Counted from the first letter of the stretch, positions 8,086 through 17,142 are shown. The stretch: DNA of 64,000 nt from Povalibacter uvarum (GCF_014202975.1 NZ_JACHHZ010000007.1:13913-77912); one strand, 5' to 3'. Translations and numbers: made by a program. The notes: generated from the sequence alone by a model not told the origin.

Positions 8086-9081
8086 ATGAAGTCAATTGCG
8101 GTGTTCAACAATAAGGGTGGAGTTGGGAAGACGACATTCTTGTGCAACCTAGCTTCGTCCCTGGCTCGACATCAGAAGAAGCGCGTGCTCGTTGTCGATG
8201 CGGATCCGCAATGCAACGCAACTCAGTACATGTTCGATGATCTAACGATTGACAAGATATACGAACAGAACGATTTCACACTGCTGGATGTCGTCAAGCC
8301 GCTAGCTCAAGGCAAAGGCTTCGTTCAACAGTTGCGAGTTCGCCATAGCGAGGCATTCGAGGTTGATGTAATTCCCGGTGACCCCGGTATGTCCCTCGAG
8401 GAGGATCGGCTGGCCACGGATTGGGTTCAAGCGACCGGCGGCGACATTCGTGGACTTCGAACGACCTTTCTGTTCTCGCAGTTGCTCTCGCAATGCGGCG
8501 AGTACGACTTTGTCTTCTTCGATATGGGGCCATCCCTGGGCTCGATCAATCGAGCTGTTCTTGTGGCCGTCGACTATTTCGTTACTCCGATGTCGACGGA
8601 CATATTCTCTGTGCGCGCGATAGACAATATCAGTCTCTCGTTGTCGTCCTGGAGGAAAAAGCTGGAGCGCGCGCTCGAAGATGTTGCGGATTCGCTTGAG
8701 GATCTTGAAATCGACGACCCGCGCTGGAGACTGCAGTTTCTAGGCTACATTACGCAACAGTACACTGCGAAAACAGTCGGTGAAGAGAAGCGGCCCGTTA
8801 AAGCGTTCGACAAGATAGCCAAGAAAATACCAGTTCGAATAGAGAAGCAGCTAATCGCGCACTTTACGAGCCGAGACTTACCAACTTCAAAGTTTGAACT
8901 GGGGTCAATACCGACGCTGCATAGCTTAGTTCCGCTTGCGCAGTCTGCGCACACGCCGATATTCGCTCTGAAGGCTTCCGACGGTGTGGTTGGTGCTCAC
9001 TTCACAAAGGTTAAGGAGTATGCCTCCACCATCCGCGAGGTTGCCAAGCGCTTCGAAAGCCAAGTTGACGCATTGTCATGA
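8086..9081 (+). CDS. ParA/MinD-like P-loop ATPase, first gene of a SIR2 operon
   Basis: The 331-residue protein opens with the deviant Walker A box NKGGVGKTT (residues 8-16) and continues with VVDADPQCNAT and a Walker B-like FFDMGPSLG, the ParA/Soj layout. ParA proteins dimerise on ATP and bind DNA or membranes. Here there is no ParB gene and no visible parS, so plasmid-style partition is unlikely. The stop codon overlaps the SIR2 start (ATGA at 9078-9081), so the two are translationally coupled. GGGAGG at 8073-8078 supports the start. Codon use is visibly more AT-rich than in nrdJ, a sign of transfer. I infer a sensing or scaffolding role in a defence system; that is not shown. Confidence 0.85.
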   Translation: MKSIAVFNNKGGVGKTTFLCNLASSLARHQKKRVLVVDADPQCNATQYMFDDLTIDKIYEQNDFTLLDVVKPLAQGKGFVQQLRVRHSEAFEVDVIPGDPGMSLEEDRLATDWVQATGGDIRGLRTTFLFSQLLSQCGEYDFVFFDMGPSLGSINRAVLVAVDYFVTPMSTDIFSVRAIDNISLSLSSWRKKLERALEDVADSLEDLEIDDPRWRLQFLGYITQQYTAKTVGEEKRPVKAFDKIAKKIPVRIEKQLIAHFTSRDLPTSKFELGSIPTLHSLVPLAQSAHTPIFALKASDGVVGAHFTKVKEYASTIREVAKRFESQVDALS

Positions 9082-9947
9082 TTGTTTGGCCTCAGCAGCT
9101 GATCGAGGACATCGCTCGGCGCAGAGCTATTCTTTTCCTCGGCTCTGGTGTCTCCAAAAACTCGGTTTCCGAGTTGGATAACAACGTACGTCCGCCTACG
9201 TGGGAGGAATTTCTAAGAGCTGCTGTTGCTCGCTGTGGGAATCCAAAGCGACACATTGAAGCGCTCTTGAGTCGGCACGACTACCTGACTGCCTGCGAAA
9301 TCATCAAGTATCGACTCGCGGATGAGTGGAACGCATTGATACATGATCTGTTTGTAGCTCCGAAATTTCGTGCAGCAGACATACATCGCGACATTTTTCA
9401 ACTAGATAGTCGCATCGTTCTAACGCAGAACGTTGACAGAATCTACGACTCATTTGCTGCTAACGAATCTAGCGGCACTGTCTACGTCAAGGAATATTCG
9501 AACGCTGATGTCGGTCTGGTGGTGCGCGGAGATCGCAGATGCGTACTGAAGGCGCACGGGTCTGTGGATACACCGGCTAGGATGATCTTCACGCGCGAGG
9601 ACTACATTCGCGCTCGCGTCGAGCATTCGCCTTTCTATGGTGTGCTTGACGCGCTTAGCGTGACTCACACGCTATTGTTTGTGGGTTGTGGCCTGTCCGA
9701 TCCCGATGTCCAGCTAATGTTGGAGAAGTACGCATACGTGTTCCCTGGTAGCCGGCCGCACTACATGGTTGCGCCGCGCGCATCACTCCATGTGGACATC
9801 GAACAAAGCCATAAGAGAAATATGAATCTAAAGTTCCTCTTCTATCGGGCGCAGGATGGTCATGCCGAGCTTCGCGAATCGCTACATGATCTCGTGGGGT
9901 TGGTGGAGACACAGCGTGAACTGCTGGCAAGTACCAGAAATTGGTAG
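9078..9947 (+). CDS. SIR2-family NAD-binding protein (probable NADase effector)
   Basis: The 289-residue protein has the SIR2 Rossmann signature: FLGSGVS at 20-26, TQNVD at 116-120 (conserved Asn), His160 in KAHGS as the catalytic His position, and FVGCGLSDPD near 201-210. Defence SIR2 domains (Thoeris ThsA, DSR, SIR2-Argonaute) destroy NAD to stop phage spread, and this has the residues to do so. There is no zinc ribbon, unlike protein deacetylase sirtuins. It overlaps the ParA-like gene by 4 bases and is followed after 88 bases by the HD-GHKL gene on the same strand. It is small for a defence SIR2 protein, with no obvious sensor domain, which suggests the partners do the sensing. Confidence 0.85.
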   Translation: MIVWPQQLIEDIARRRAILFLGSGVSKNSVSELDNNVRPPTWEEFLRAAVARCGNPKRHIEALLSRHDYLTACEIIKYRLADEWNALIHDLFVAPKFRAADIHRDIFQLDSRIVLTQNVDRIYDSFAANESSGTVYVKEYSNADVGLVVRGDRRCVLKAHGSVDTPARMIFTREDYIRARVEHSPFYGVLDALSVTHTLLFVGCGLSDPDVQLMLEKYAYVFPGSRPHYMVAPRASLHVDIEQSHKRNMNLKFLFYRAQDGHAELRESLHDLVGLVETQRELLASTRNW

Positions 9948-10035
9948 CAGCCCCCAAGATCTGTAAGCGCGGGTTCAGCTATGCAAGTGTTGCGGGACGA
10001 CCTTGAGAGTCCAAATCTGAAGGTAGGATGACTGT

Positions 10036-12681
10036 ATGGCAATGGGAGCAGACTTTCGTCAGTCGTGGCTATGGCGCCAGGCGTTCTTGACTCAACGGTC
10101 GGATAGTACAGCCGAGGAGCAAGAGTTCTTTCGGATGCAGTATCTTTCGGTTCGAGAGAAGGCCGCCCAACTTGTAAGTCGCATTGCTGCGGATTTGCCT
10201 GGTTTGACGGTTCACGACATCTCTCACCTAGATGCCCTGTGGGATACCGCGTCTTTGGTGGCGGAGGGCGCGATAAATGTGAACCCGGCAGAGGCTTTTG
10301 TGCTGGGAGTGAGCATCCTCTTGCACGACGCAGGCATGAGTCTCGCGGCGTATCCAGGGGGTATCTCGGAGCTGAAAACAACGCTCGCTTGGAAAGACGC
10401 TGTTGCCCGGGCGTGCTCAGAATTGGCGGTTGATGACGATGGGCTGCAGGACTCCGATTCGCTGCCGGCTCCCATTGAGCAGCGAATAGTCTCTGAAGTG
10501 CTGCGCCGACTGCACGCGGAAACAGCTGAGGTTCTTGCAGAGCAGGGATGGCAAGCCTCGGATGGCTCAAAGATCTACTTAATAGACGACCCCGATCTCC
10601 GAGCTTTCTACGGTCCAACTATCGGGCGAATCGCGCATAGCCATTGGTGGTCAGTTAGCAAGGTGGAGTATGAGCTCTCAGAGGACTTGGGGGCGCTGGC
10701 GCATCGGACACGTAACTTGGTTGATCGCGTAAAACTCGCATGCCTGTTGAGAGTGGCTGATGCGGTGCATCTCGATAGTAGGAGAGCGCCAAGGTTTCTC
10801 CGAGCGATAACAAATCCGACTGGGGTATCCGCCGCTCATTGGGCATTTCAGGAACGACTATCGCGTCCTCATGCGGAGCTAGACGCGGTTGTATTCACGA
10901 GCGGCCGGCCATTCTCGAGATCTGAGGCGGAAGCATGGTGGCTTGCGTACGACACTCTCAACTCGGTCGACCGTGAGCTGCGGGACGTCGACGTCCTTCT
11001 TCATGGGAGAGGCCGCGAGGTTCTCAAGGTCAGGCGGGTGAAGGGTGCTGGATCTCCAGAGATGCTCGCCCGCTCCGTGCAGACACGAGAATGGAGGCCG
11101 GTGGACGCGCGCTTGCAAGTTTCCGATGTTCCGCGAATTGTCGAAAACCTGGGCGGATCGAAGCTCTATGGAAATGATCCAACAGTTGCGCTACGTGAGT
11201 TGATTCAAAATGCTGCTGATGCAGTCCAGGCACGGCGAAGATTTCAGAAAAGGGCACCTGATTGGGGAGAGATCACGCTAGACCTTGTTTGGCGAGCAGG
11301 TGACTGCTGGCTAATTGTCGAGGACAACGGCATAGGAATGTCTGAACACATCCTAACTGGCCCCTTGTTGGACTTCGGGACATCGTTTTGGAGATCGTCG
11401 CTAGCCATGGATGAGTTTCCCGGCCTGCTTGCTTCCGGGATGCAAGCAATTGGCCGATTCGGCATTGGCTTCTTCTCTGTCTTCATGCTGGGGTCGCTAG
11501 TTCGTGTCTACTCGCGTCGCTGTGACAAAGGCCAGGAAGCTGGACGATTGCTCGAGTTTCGCGGAGGCACAAGCGCGAGGCCGATCTTGTCCCCGGCTAC
11601 TGCTGAAGCCCCAATCGACGGAGGTACGCGTGTAGAGGTCTTGCTTAAGATTCATCCCGCAGACTCGCATGGGCTGTTATCCGTGGGACCGTTCTCTAGG
11701 GCTCCATTGCAGTTTCCAAGCCTCGTTGCCTCGATAGCTCCAAATCTCGACGTAAACGTGTTTGTGAGGACAGATCGTGGGACACGCGAGCAGGTCATAC
11801 GCCCCGGTGACTGGCTAGAACTCGGAGATGCCGATCTAATTAGTCGCCTAGACCCGCAGCTCGATAAGGCTCATCTAGATCGCCGCAAGGCTGATCGTTC
11901 GTTGATGCGGCCTATCGTTGGCGCGACTGGTGAGCTATTTGGGCGTGCGTTCATCAATCCGTCACCCTACTTTTCGTCCACATCAGGTGGATGGGTGACG
12001 ATCTCCGGGCTACGGGCTGGTCGGCTTAGCAACCTACAAGGCGTGCTTCTGGGTCAGGCTGTGACGGCGGCGCGAGATGCTGCGCAACCCTTGGTCACGA
12101 AGGAGGCGTTAGCGAGGTGGGCCACTGAGCAAGCACGTCTCATTGAGGAGTTGGTGAGTGACGAGGACCGTCAAGCGAGATCGGCCGAGGTCATACTGGA
12201 ATGTGGGGGAGATGTGGGGGGGCTTAAATTGATCAAATGGGGCTCGGATTGGCTCAATGCGCAAGAATTCTTGGAGCGATTAGGTGCAATGGGCGAGATC
12301 GCGATCAGCTTCGATGGTGAGTTCAGGTACGACGAGGATGAAGACGATATCCATCCGAAGGAATTCCGCGAAGACTTCGTGCAAGATGATGGCGTGGCAA
12401 TCGCTCTCAGGCATGACGGTGAAATACTGCGATCAAGCAATTGGCCGGCAGCTCTGACTGGAGAGCAAAAGCCCCAAGATTCCCGCGTCGCAGGCTTAGT
12501 TCGAAACCTTATAGCCCACGCCTGGAATGGGGCATTCGCGGAAGACGAAGACGATGTCGTAGTGGGGGCGGTCAATTCAACGAGAATCCATCGACGAATA
12601 CCTATCTTCAGAATGCAGGAGTCTACGCATGATGGAGACGTGAAACCTGGTACCTCTCCCGACTTCGACGCCACGCTGTAA
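10036..12681 (+). CDS. HD-domain plus GHKL (Hsp90-like) ATPase fusion, third gene of the SIR2 operon
   Basis: The 881-residue protein has two recognisable parts. The N-terminal third looks like an HD hydrolase-type domain: His60-Asp61 and His64 (VHDISH), LLHDAG at 95-100 and LACLLRVADAVHLD near 234-247. From about 360 a GHKL ATPase begins: ELIQNAADA (388-396), DNGIGM (430-435) and a GRFGIGFFS lid (473-481), the order seen in Hsp90, MutL and MORC. The C-terminal 350 residues are unrecognised and end in acidic stretches. AGGTAGG at 10021-10027 supports the start. Similar GHKL ATPases occur in prokaryotic conflict systems. It probably works with the SIR2 protein as an ATP-driven switch; that is inference. 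Confidence 0.8.
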   Translation: MAMGADFRQSWLWRQAFLTQRSDSTAEEQEFFRMQYLSVREKAAQLVSRIAADLPGLTVHDISHLDALWDTASLVAEGAINVNPAEAFVLGVSILLHDAGMSLAAYPGGISELKTTLAWKDAVARACSELAVDDDGLQDSDSLPAPIEQRIVSEVLRRLHAETAEVLAEQGWQASDGSKIYLIDDPDLRAFYGPTIGRIAHSHWWSVSKVEYELSEDLGALAHRTRNLVDRVKLACLLRVADAVHLDSRRAPRFLRAITNPTGVSAAHWAFQERLSRPHAELDAVVFTSGRPFSRSEAEAWWLAYDTLNSVDRELRDVDVLLHGRGREVLKVRRVKGAGSPEMLARSVQTREWRPVDARLQVSDVPRIVENLGGSKLYGNDPTVALRELIQNAADAVQARRRFQKRAPDWGEITLDLVWRAGDCWLIVEDNGIGMSEHILTGPLLDFGTSFWRSSLAMDEFPGLLASGMQAIGRFGIGFFSVFMLGSLVRVYSRRCDKGQEAGRLLEFRGGTSARPILSPATAEAPIDGGTRVEVLLKIHPADSHGLLSVGPFSRAPLQFPSLVASIAPNLDVNVFVRTDRGTREQVIRPGDWLELGDADLISRLDPQLDKAHLDRRKADRSLMRPIVGATGELFGRAFINPSPYFSSTSGGWVTISGLRAGRLSNLQGVLLGQAVTAARDAAQPLVTKEALARWATEQARLIEELVSDEDRQARSAEVILECGGDVGGLKLIKWGSDWLNAQEFLERLGAMGEIAISFDGEFRYDEDEDDIHPKEFREDFVQDDGVAIALRHDGEILRSSNWPAALTGEQKPQDSRVAGLVRNLIAHAWNGAFAEDEDDVVVGAVNSTRIHRRIPIFRMQESTHDGDVKPGTSPDFDATL

Positions 12682-12725
12682 ATCACGGTGCCCGCAACGA
12701 AATGTTCGTGGGTTCGAGCGACTAG

Positions 12726-12851
12726 GTGCCGGGCCGCGAGTTCAGGGGTTCGCGTGCACATTGGTGCCGGGCCGTAGGTTCGTACTTTCGAAACTATGGG
12801 ACGGTGGGCGCTGTTTGATGTGAGCAGAGATACGAACACACGTCCCGGTAC
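12726..12851. repeat. Family 2 repeats, including a subfamily B unit
   Basis: A lone left arm GTGCCGGGCCGCGAG at 12726 is followed by a complete unit at 12764-12851. The unit's left arm reads GTGCCGGGCCGTAGGTTCGTA and its right arm, read in reverse complement, GTACCGGGACGTGTGTTCGTA. The usual GC-rich arm core is replaced on both sides (subfamily B). Confidence 0.75.
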
Positions 12852-12911
12852 GTAGCGCCTGGAGCTCGACATCAGTATCTATTGTGGCAGCAGAGAGGAG
12901 GTGAGCGCTCA

Positions 12912-13460
12912 ATGTGTTTCGGGTTGGACGCGATGATTGAAGGCTTTGTGCGATTTCAGACTTTCATCGTGGGGCTGCTCGGCTTTACGGGGGTGATTCT
13001 TACTATCAGAATGAATGCTAGGTCGGCGCGCCAGCAGCATGGGCGCCAGGTGAAGCACGAGAGGCAGGCGCTCCGCACCGCGTTGCGGGCGGAGCTAGAG
13101 ATCATACGTGCGATGTATGCTGATCGGATCAGCACGACTGGCGATCATGAATCGCAACAATCAGTGTTAGTTCCGCTGCATGTGCCGGATCGCGTGTATC
13201 AGCAGCTCCTCGATCGAATCGGCCTCCTGACAGCAGCCGAAGTGGAGGCGACGATGAAAGCGTATCTGCTGGTCGCCGAGCTTCCGACGCGCTTAGGAGT
13301 TCTCGCTGATACGACGGTTGAGAGCAGGTATCCGGGATATGTCCGTATTCCCGGCCGCAACGTCGGGCACGTGTCGAAGCTCCATGCGAGTTTCATTGAG
13401 AGTATCGATCTAGCATTGAAGCTGCTGATTGGCGAGCTTTCCAGCAATGCCATCACATAG
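12912..13460 (+). CDS. Hypothetical single-span membrane protein of the defence island
   Basis: The 182-residue protein has one transmembrane segment near the N-terminus (about 17-34, FIVGLLGFTGVILTI) followed by a basic helical region and a cytoplasmic tail. No family recognised. The start at 12912 is preceded by an excellent site, AGGAGGTGAG at 12895-12904; an upstream TTG at 12882 is less likely. The next gene, also a membrane protein with a helical tail, is 156 bases downstream with a family 2 repeat between. The pair may act together in an abortive-infection manner; this rests only on position and topology. Confidence 0.65.
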   Translation: MCFGLDAMIEGFVRFQTFIVGLLGFTGVILTIRMNARSARQQHGRQVKHERQALRTALRAELEIIRAMYADRISTTGDHESQQSVLVPLHVPDRVYQQLLDRIGLLTAAEVEATMKAYLLVAELPTRLGVLADTTVESRYPGYVRIPGRNVGHVSKLHASFIESIDLALKLLIGELSSNAIT

Positions 13461-13477
13461 AGCAAACGAGGTCATCG

Positions 13478-13576
13478 GTGCCGGGCCGCGGGTTCGCGGG
13501 TTCGTACGGATTCGGTGCCGGGCCGTATGTTCGTAGGTTCGAAGCTCAACCAAGATACGGACGTATGTTCCGGTAC
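13478..13576. repeat. Family 2 repeats, subfamily A half plus subfamily B unit
   Basis: A left half GTGCCGGGCCGCGGGTTCGC at 13478 is followed by a subfamily B unit from 13515 (left core CCGTATGTTCGTAGG, right core ATACGGACGTATGTTCCGG). Confidence 0.75.
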
Positions 13577-13616
13577 TTAGAGCCGGCAGAGCTTGTAAAT
13601 GGAAGGAGCATCGAGC

Positions 13617-14417
13617 ATGCCTACAGAGGACGAGCTGAGTCGCCGGGCGAGTCGCTCTGCGATGGTCATTGCCACGGTGGTTGTTGTTCTCGTTGTGGTC
13701 ACGGCCGTTGCATCGAGGGAGCCCCCACTGTCGGGTGCATACGGCGATACATTCGGTGTGCTAACAGCATTGTTCTCGGGCGTGGCTCTCTCGGGTCTCT
13801 GGCTAACGATCAGGCTGCAAAAGATAGAACTGGCAGCGACTCGGGCAGAGCTGCGCGCGCAGGCAGAAGCTGTGTCGCGGCAAGGTTTCGAGAACACGTT
13901 TTTTGCAGCTATGGATCTATTGCAGCGCGTTGAATCAGAGGTAAGAAATCCCGGCAGCGTGGACCCGGCGCAGCAAGGTAGGCACGCGTTCTTCCATCTG
14001 GTTCATCATTTGAACGGCTATGACAACGGGGGTCTGAGTAAGGTTCGCGAGGGAGATTCGCCGGATAGTGTGAGACGAATCTACAGTTCATGGTTCATCA
14101 ATAGCGCTTACAACATTGGCCCGTACTTCGATCTGCTGTTGCAGATTCTTAGACTGATCGACAGAAGTCGCCTGGCAGATCGACAGATATACGCGAATCT
14201 CCTCAAGGCGGCTGCGTCGCCAGCTCAGAAGCATTTGATCTTCTATCACGGCTTACTGTGCGAGTCGTCTCCGGATTTCAAGACGCTTCTTGAGCGCTTT
14301 GCATTCTTCCGCGACTTTGACATGACGCAGGTGTTCGCCATCCCTCAGTCTCGAAACCTCTGGTATGGCGCGGAGGCAACGGGTCCTGGTGTGATGGTTG
14401 ACGGGAGAGCTGTGTAG
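13617..14417 (+). CDS. Putative phage abortive infection membrane protein (PutAbiC-like)
   Basis: The 266-residue protein has two transmembrane segments (about 15-33 and 46-68, the second GVLTALFSGVALSGLWLTI), a coiled helical stretch (KIELAATRAELRAQAEAV) and a soluble domain beginning FENTFF. This order is typical of the family annotated as putative phage abortive infection proteins. GGAAGGAG at 13601-13608 supports the start at 13617 rather than the ATG at 13599. It sits in an island with SIR2, GHKL and OLD-type genes, which fits a defence role. Molecular mechanism unknown. Family assignment is from the membrane topology and the FENTFF region, not a search. Confidence 0.7.
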   Translation: MPTEDELSRRASRSAMVIATVVVVLVVVTAVASREPPLSGAYGDTFGVLTALFSGVALSGLWLTIRLQKIELAATRAELRAQAEAVSRQGFENTFFAAMDLLQRVESEVRNPGSVDPAQQGRHAFFHLVHHLNGYDNGGLSKVREGDSPDSVRRIYSSWFINSAYNIGPYFDLLLQILRLIDRSRLADRQIYANLLKAAASPAQKHLIFYHGLLCESSPDFKTLLERFAFFRDFDMTQVFAIPQSRNLWYGAEATGPGVMVDGRAV

Positions 14418-14453
14418 GGCGCGGAGCGCCAGCATTTCGGTACCTGTGCACCG

Positions 14454-14573
14454 GTGCCGGGCCGCTAATCGCGTGGCTAGGGCGTTCGGCGCCCGGGGAG
14501 AGTTTCGGGTTGGCCGTCCGGTACGAATGAGGAACCGCAAAACCCCGCCCCGGCAACGAAGCTGCCGGCACCG
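14454..14573. repeat. Degenerate family 2 repeat unit
   Basis: A left arm start GTGCCGGGCCGCTAATCGCG at 14454 and a right arm end CTGCCGGCACC near 14563 frame a diverged interior. It separates the PutAbiC-like gene from the DUF2939-like gene. Confidence 0.5.
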
Positions 14574-14613
14574 AGGCTGCGCTAGGCTGTTATGGCGAAT
14601 GGAAGGCATTCGA

Positions 14614-15267
14614 ATGAACGAGTCGAACGACCCGCGGTGGCATCGTCGAGAGCCTGTGTTCTCGAAGTCATCGGAAGAAAATCTCTTCGTTCCAGTGAAC
14701 ATGGAGCGACACAAAATGTATGAGCCCGAGACCAGTCGCGCCGTATCGTGGAAGGAGCTTTCGGTGCTGGCGGCCCTGCTTGCCCTCGTGTATCTCGCCG
14801 CCAATCCCTGGATCACGCTGCATCAGCTGCGCGCTGCGGCGGCGTCTCGAGATGCCGATGCGCTTTCGCAATACATCGACTTTCCGGCCGTTCGCGACAG
14901 CGTAAAATCCCAGATGGGCGTCGTCATGACGAAGGAGATGGCGGAGCAGAAGAGTGGATTTGCCGTGCTCGGTGCGGCGTTCAGCTCCATGATCATCGAT
15001 CGCTTCATCGACACCATGATGACGCCGGCGGGCCTGCGCGCGGTGATGAGTGGTAAGGACCCGGTGGGCGCGGGGCGGGATCAGTCGCCGACGAAACCCG
15101 AAGAAGTCTTCAGGTACGACCGCGCGTACTACACGGGTGTGAATCGCTTCGTGGTAGAAACTCCGAACCAGAAACGCGAGATCATCAGATGGGTGATGAA
15201 GCGCGATGCCTTCTCCTGGAGGATCGTCGATATCCAGTTGCCGCTCGACGAGTTCGACACGGAGTAA
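14614..15267 (+). CDS. DUF2939-like membrane-anchored protein
   Basis: The 217-residue protein has a transmembrane segment near residue 48-65 (VLAALLALVYLAAN) followed by the pattern LHQLRAAAASRDADALSQYIDFPAVRDSVKSQ, which resembles the DUF2939 family, whose function is unknown. GGAAGG at 14601-14606 supports the start at 14614; a shorter start at 14701 would remove most of the cytoplasmic N-terminus and cannot be excluded. It lies between the abortive-infection-like gene and the OLD-like gene, but the family is also common outside defence loci, so a role in the island is uncertain. Confidence 0.65.
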   Translation: MNESNDPRWHRREPVFSKSSEENLFVPVNMERHKMYEPETSRAVSWKELSVLAALLALVYLAANPWITLHQLRAAAASRDADALSQYIDFPAVRDSVKSQMGVVMTKEMAEQKSGFAVLGAAFSSMIIDRFIDTMMTPAGLRAVMSGKDPVGAGRDQSPTKPEEVFRYDRAYYTGVNRFVVETPNQKREIIRWVMKRDAFSWRIVDIQLPLDEFDTE

Positions 15268-15454
15268 CCCTTCGAACCTTCGACCCGTCGTCTTTGGTGC
15301 CCGGGCACCGAGGGAGGCGAGTGCTACCAAGAGTGAGCCGCCATACGGCATTGCGCTTCCTGGTTGCTTTTTCGCAAGTTGAACGGGAGTGCCGATGAAA
15401 CGACTCGTCCGCAAGCGACCGGGCTGGCGCAACACAGTTGGAGGTCGTGGTGTC

Positions 15455-16993
15455 ATGAATGAAGGGGGTGCCATGAACGAAACGACGGCAACAGCTTCAA
15501 TCTCCGATCCCGCTGGTCTATGGAGATATATCGACCCAAAGAGCCGGACGTGGAAAGGCCCGGTGACGCTGCAAGAATTGGACAGCATGCACAAAGCGCT
15601 CGAGATCCACGGTTCAACAACGGTAGTGGCTGAGTATGTTGTTCAACAGCGTGGCGAGGAGTCGCCGCTCATCACGTACGAGAACATTCTTCGCTATCCG
15701 TTTGTCTTCGAGCCGACGATCGATGACTTCTTCGTACAGCGCAGGGATGCGTCGGTAACGGTCCTCTGCGGTCCGAACAATTGCGGAAAGTCGCTAATCC
15801 TCAAGCAGATGTATCTCCGTGCCGACCAGCGTGCCTTTTTGCTCGCGGTCGGTCGGTTCTCCCACGTCGACACACTCAATACTAGGCCTAGCGAGCCAGA
15901 GCTGTACCGCGGCATGTACTACAACCACATGCAACAATCGTTTCAGAAGGGTCAGAATCAAGACGATTCGCAGGTCAAGCTTGAGCAGATTGTGGGCGGA
16001 CTCCCCGATGCTGAACTGGACAAGTTGCTCGAACTGTGTAGCGACCTGATCGGTGAGAAGTTCACAATCAAACACGTCGACGAAGGCCGCAGGCTCAGCC
16101 CGTTCTACGTGGACATGAATGGCCAGAACATGCGCGTAGCCAGTACTGGAACGCGTGTCTTGATGACCGTACTTGGTGTGGCAGTCGATAGCCGAATCTC
16201 TGCCCTCTACATCGATGAGCCAGAGCTCGGTCTCAGTCCGAAAGTCCAAAAGACCGTGGCTACGCTTCTCTACAGTCCGGAAAGTCGTGCCAAGCACTTT
16301 CCTCACCTGAAGCAGGTTGTCGTCGCAACGCACTCTCATCTGTTCTTGGATAGACGCGCGTTCTCTAGCAACTTCAACGTTCAGAAGGCAGACGATGTCT
16401 TGACCGTTAAGCAAGTGACGAGCGTCAGCGAGTTCCACGCGCTGCAGTTTCGCCTGCTTGGGAATGATCTAGAGTCTTTGTTCTTGCCGTCCGCTATCGT
16501 ATTCGTGGAAGGAGACGCAGACATCATTTTCCTCTCGCGCGTCATCTCGCGTCGCTTTCCAGACAGAACAATCACCGTGACGCCTACTGGCGGCGAGGGG
16601 AATGTCAGCGGGAGAATCCACACGTTGAAGGAAGCATTTGGTTCGCTGGAAAAGAGCCCATATCAGAGCAGGCTGTTCGTCGTATTCGACAGCCGGTTCA
16701 GCACCAAGAGGCAAAAACTCGTGAATATGGGAGTTGCAAGCGACAACGTCATTGTCTGGAGCCGAAATGGCATCGAGTATTTCTATCCACCAGAAATGGT
16801 GGCCTCACAGTTCAATTGTGCCGTTGAAGAGGTCGAAGAAATCTCCTATGAGAAGGATCCGATCACTTTCAACGGCGTGAGTTTGGGAAAGAAGCAGTTG
16901 GCCCAAGCTGTTAGTGATCGCCTTACCAAGGACACCGCATACAACAAGGAACTAGAGGGCTTTCTCGCCAGACTGGGTGACGCGTCAGCTTAG
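15455..16993 (+). CDS. OLD-type ATPase with TOPRIM nuclease domain
   Basis: The 512-residue protein combines an ABC-like ATPase (Walker A GPNNCGKS 106-113, a short signature region ASTGTR, Walker B LYIDEPE 251-257, H-loop ATHSH 291-295) with a C-terminal TOPRIM-like domain beginning VFVEGDAD (349-356). This is the layout of phage P2 OLD and of GajA of Gabija. There is no UvrD-like helicase beside it, so it is not a standard Gabija locus. The expected TOPRIM DxD appears as FDSR, so metal binding may differ. GGAGG at 15440-15444 favours the start at 15455; ATGs at 15395 and 15473 are alternatives. Likely a stand-alone DNA-acting defence nuclease. Confidence 0.8.
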   Translation: MNEGGAMNETTATASISDPAGLWRYIDPKSRTWKGPVTLQELDSMHKALEIHGSTTVVAEYVVQQRGEESPLITYENILRYPFVFEPTIDDFFVQRRDASVTVLCGPNNCGKSLILKQMYLRADQRAFLLAVGRFSHVDTLNTRPSEPELYRGMYYNHMQQSFQKGQNQDDSQVKLEQIVGGLPDAELDKLLELCSDLIGEKFTIKHVDEGRRLSPFYVDMNGQNMRVASTGTRVLMTVLGVAVDSRISALYIDEPELGLSPKVQKTVATLLYSPESRAKHFPHLKQVVVATHSHLFLDRRAFSSNFNVQKADDVLTVKQVTSVSEFHALQFRLLGNDLESLFLPSAIVFVEGDADIIFLSRVISRRFPDRTITVTPTGGEGNVSGRIHTLKEAFGSLEKSPYQSRLFVVFDSRFSTKRQKLVNMGVASDNVIVWSRNGIEYFYPPEMVASQFNCAVEEVEEISYEKDPITFNGVSLGKKQLAQAVSDRLTKDTAYNKELEGFLARLGDASA

Positions 16994-17063
16994 CTCCTGG
17001 CAGACTCCCTGTAGTCCATGCTCGGTGCCAGTCGGGCGTTCGGTGCCCGCCGCGGTGCCTCTG

Positions 17064-17142
17064 GTGCCGGGCCGCGGGTTCGAGGGTTTGATGTTGTGCA
17101 AGATTAGGTCGCGCTCCTGAGGGGCTGACTAGGACCGGCACC
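17064..17142. repeat. Family 2 repeat unit, type I spacer
   Basis: Left arm GTGCCGGGCCGCGGGTTCGA at 17064, interior ATGTTGTGCAAGATTAGGTCGC resembling the spacer of other type I units, and a short right arm ACCGGCACC ending near 17142. Confidence 0.7.

Noticed and set aside
8086-9081. Plasmid partition locus
   Set aside because: No ParB, replication gene or centromere repeats accompany the ParA-like gene.
15455-16993. Complete Gabija system
   Set aside because: The GajB helicase gene is absent on both sides.
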